Assembly: GCA_038522735.1 (NCBI GenBank)
Contig: JBCBJX010000071.1
Coordinates: 1-17,466 of the forward strand
Origin: JBCBJX01 sp038522735
GTDB lineage: Bacteria > Pseudomonadota > Alphaproteobacteria > Caulobacterales > Parvularculaceae
Length of the DNA: 17,466 nucleotides
Direction of reading: 5' to 3'
Of the stretch, positions 15,395-17,466 are shown piece by piece; positions within the stretch are counted from its first letter, which is position 1, and each line of letters starts with the position of its first letter. The notes under the pieces are model-generated. The model was not told the origin of the DNA. It searched no databases and saw only the letters and a list, made by a program, of their open reading frames with translations. The position numbers and the translations under genes were made by a program.

Positions 15395-17466
15395 GCGTTC
15401 CCCCTGTCCCAGGGCCGCGGCCGGCCGTTCGGCGCGGCGTCGGCCTCGGGCGGATCGGACAGGGAGATTTCGATCGCGCCGGCGTCCCGGGCGTCGCCGC
15501 GATCGATGAGCCGCGCCGCGCAGCGCCGGCGCATGGTTTCCGGCGTGAAGCCGAGCGAAACGACGAGCTCGGCGCGGGCGCAGTCCTCAAACAGCGCATC
15601 GACGCCGTCGGAAATCGCGACGGCGCGGCCTTGAACTTCGGCGACGCAGCCGAGATCGTCGCATTCGGCGAATTCGGCGAGCGGGACGATCCCGTCGCGA
15701 TCGAGCCCCGCCCGGCGGGCCCAGGTTTCGAGCGCATAGCGGTCGCGGCGCACGGACCAGGCGCCCAGGCGCAAACCGTCAACTGTTTCAAGCAAAACCG
15801 CGGCGTTCTCCCCGTCGCGCGAGACATAGATATCGGGACGCTCCGGCGCGCCGGTCGCGGTGACGCCGAGGAGGATCGGCGCGAGCCCTGCGACCCGCCA
15901 GGGCGCGGTCTGCAGACAGAACCAGAGACCGCCGCCGATGACCGCGAGGAGCGCCCAGGACGGCGGCGTTGCGAGGTGCGCGACGGATCCGGGCGTTTCC
16001 GCGACCGAATGCGCGACCCACAGAACGGCGTCCAAAGACTTGCCGCACAACGCTAAAAACGGCTCGCTCAGGCCGAAGGGCGCCGCGACCGCTGCAGCGA
16101 CGGCGGACGGCGCGGTCACCAGCCCGACGATCGGCATGGCGAGGAGATTTCCGGCGAGCCCGAAGGTCGCAGACCGGTTGAAGTGATAGACCGCGAAGGG
16201 GCCGGTCGCGAGGCCGGCGACGACGGATGTGAAGGCGAGCGCCGCCGCGTAGCCGGCGAAGCGGCCGCGCAGGCCTTCCAGCCGCGGCGTCGCGGGCCGC
16301 GACCGCACGTATTCATAGGCCGCAACCAAGGCCGTCGTCGCGGCGAAGGACATGTGGAAGCCCGCATGGACCACCGCCTCGGGCGAAAACGCGAGGATGA
16401 TGAGCGCGGCGACAGCGACATTGCGCAGGGAGATCGCGCGGCGGTCGGCGAGGATCGCGAGGAAAGCGACGAGCGCCATGATCGCCGCCCGCCGCGCCGA
16501 CCAGGCGCCGCCGGAGAGCGCGAGATAAGCGAGCGTCGCGCCGATCCCGGCGAGCGCGGCGATCTTCTTGACGGGCGCCTTCACGGCGAGGTCCGGAACA
16601 GCGGCCAACAGGCTGCGCGACAACGCGAAAATGAGGCCAGCGACGATGCCGATATGAAGCCCTGAGATGGCGAGCAAGTGCGCGAGGCCGGCGTCGCGCA
16701 GCGCCTCCTCGGCGTCTTCGGGAACCGAGCCCCGCTTGCCGGTCACCATGGCGGCGAGGAGGCGGCCGGCCGGGCCGTCGACGGTCGCGAGGATATGAGC
16801 GGCGAGCGCCGTCCGCGCGCGTTCAATGCGCTCAGCGAAGTCTGGGCGGGTTTCCGGCTCCAGAATTTCCGGCGGCCCGACGGCGTAGCCCGTCGCGCCG
16901 AGGCGCTCGAACCAGGCCTGCCGGGCGTAATGAAAGCCCCGCGGCGACACAGGACCCGGCGGTGGGTTAAGGACGCCGACAATGCGCACCGCATCGCCCG
17001 CTGCGGGCGGGATTTCCGGCGCCGCCCCCCGCCATCGCAGCCGGACGGCGGCGGGCGTCTCGGCCGAAACGATCCCTTCGATCGCTGCGGTCTTCAGCCG
17101 GTAAGTCGCCCCGCCTCCGGCCTCGTCGAAGCGTTCCATTAACCGTCCCGTAACCGAAACAGGCCCTGTTTCACGTGAAATCACGGGCGCGGCGACGCTC
17201 GCCGTGCGCATCGCGGCGACGCAGAAGCCGGCGGCGAGGACCGTCGCGAGGACGAGCGCAGGCCGCGCCGCCTCAGCCCGCGCGCCGGACCACCCGTAGA
17301 GCGCGGCGACGCCGGCGGCGAGCAAGACGGCGCCGATCCAGACCGGCGGCTCGGTCGCCGGCGCGAGATAGGCGAGCGCGCCGAAGCCGAAGGCGGGCGC
17401 GCACCAGAGGAAAAGACGTCCGCTTTCGGCTTCGGACCAGCGGGCGAGAGCGCCCCGCGCTTCAGC
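15388..17466 (-). CDS. comEC: ComEC/Rec2 family DNA-uptake channel protein (5' end beyond the window)
   Basis: There are 692 residues in frame up to the right edge. An apparent start at 17325 is only a TTG inside the gene: the frame stays open to 17466 and encodes RWSEAESGRLFLWCAPAFG and a further hydrophobic stretch, as expected before the first ComEC helices. An N-terminal OB-like DUF4131 region is followed by the Competence domain with LAHLLAISGLHIGIVAGL and many membrane helices. The C-terminal part after the last helix (beginning near PDIYVSRDG) is a short, degenerate version of the metallo-beta-lactamase-like domain, as in other alphaproteobacterial members. The family carries single-stranded DNA across the inner membrane during natural transformation. 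The 3' end overlaps lexA by 7 bases. Confidence 0.93.
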   Translation of the reverse strand, partial: AEARGALARWSEAESGRLFLWCAPAFGFGALAYLAPATEPPVWIGAVLLAAGVAALYGWSGARAEAARPALVLATVLAAGFCVAAMRTASVAAPVISRETGPVSVTGRLMERFDEAGGGATYRLKTAAIEGIVSAETPAAVRLRWRGAAPEIPPAAGDAVRIVGVLNPPPGPVSPRGFHYARQAWFERLGATGYAVGPPEILEPETRPDFAERIERARTALAAHILATVDGPAGRLLAAMVTGKRGSVPEDAEEALRDAGLAHLLAISGLHIGIVAGLIFALSRSLLAAVPDLAVKAPVKKIAALAGIGATLAYLALSGGAWSARRAAIMALVAFLAILADRRAISLRNVAVAALIILAFSPEAVVHAGFHMSFAATTALVAAYEYVRSRPATPRLEGLRGRFAGYAAALAFTSVVAGLATGPFAVYHFNRSATFGLAGNLLAMPIVGLVTAPSAVAAAVAAPFGLSEPFLALCGKSLDAVLWVAHSVAETPGSVAHLATPPSWALLAVIGGGLWFCLQTAPWRVAGLAPILLGVTATGAPERPDIYVSRDGENAAVLLETVDGLRLGAWSVRRDRYALETWARRAGLDRDGIVPLAEFAECDDLGCVAEVQGRAVAISDGVDALFEDCARAELVVSLGFTPETMRRRCAARLIDRGDARDAGAIEISLSDPPEADAAPNGRPRPWDRGNAQ
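17167..17182. promoter_or_regulatory. parS-like ParB binding site inside comEC
   Basis: TGTTTCACGTGAAATC matches the bacterial parS consensus TGTTTCACGTGAAACA at 14 of 16 positions and contains the perfect 12-base palindrome TTTCACGTGAAA (17169-17180). parS sites nucleate ParB spreading for chromosome segregation, often lie inside genes and cluster near the replication origin. It is AT-rich relative to the surrounding comEC coding sequence. Confidence 0.6.

Noticed and set aside
17323..17325. TTG as the comEC start
   Set aside because: The frame stays open to the window edge and encodes the expected upstream residues and hydrophobic segments, so the gene is simply cut by the window.

Overview
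The window reads as chromosomal DNA of a GC-rich alphaproteobacterium. The evidence is the tpiA, secG, pyrG cluster, a ppiD-trpE pair, a trpGDC-lexA block, a LexA promoter carrying the alphaproteobacterial direct-repeat SOS box (GTTC-N7-GTTC), and strongly G/C-biased third codon positions. The order resembles Caulobacterales/Parvularculales-type genomes, but I cannot name a genus from sequence alone.

Layout. Bases 1-312 hold coding-like remnants of an unrecognised gene whose reading frame switches near base 145. Bases about 313-2690 are a clearly AT-richer insert with two leftward genes: a phage Gp37/Gp68 (DUF5131) three-cysteine protein (1733-2518) and its dedicated partner TcmP (467-1705). 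The promoter in front of this pair has an exact LexA box (2533-2547) and a perfect 16-bp palindrome (2555-2570). Bases 2695-7589 are the leftward core genes tpiA, secG and pyrG. They are split by a rightward gene for a membrane-anchored alpha/beta-hydrolase-like protein (4484-6070) and by a 343-bp gap holding palindromic repeats. Bases 7728-11116 are ppiD and trpE, overlapping ATGA-style. A YibQ-type divergent polysaccharide deacetylase lies leftward at 11113-12099. Bases 12191-14609 are trpG, trpD and trpC. lexA follows (14702-15394), with its own LexA box (14629-14643). The leftward comEC gene (15388-17466) runs off the right edge and contains a parS-like sequence (17167-17182).

How the parts connect. 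trpE, trpG, trpD and trpC supply most of the tryptophan branch (trpF, trpA and trpB are not here). pyrG, tpiA and secG are housekeeping genes. The most interesting link is regulatory. lexA and the acquired Tcm pair have near-identical promoter architecture: a -35 box, a 17-bp spacer, and a LexA box overlapping the -10 region. The two operators match at 11 of 15 positions in the direction of transcription. I infer that the poorly understood DUF5131-TcmP system is induced by DNA damage in this organism. With its radical-SAM-like cysteine motif and methyltransferase-like partner, this makes it a candidate DNA-repair, nucleic-acid-modification or phage-defence module. No RNA genes, CRISPR arrays, integrases or transposases were seen.
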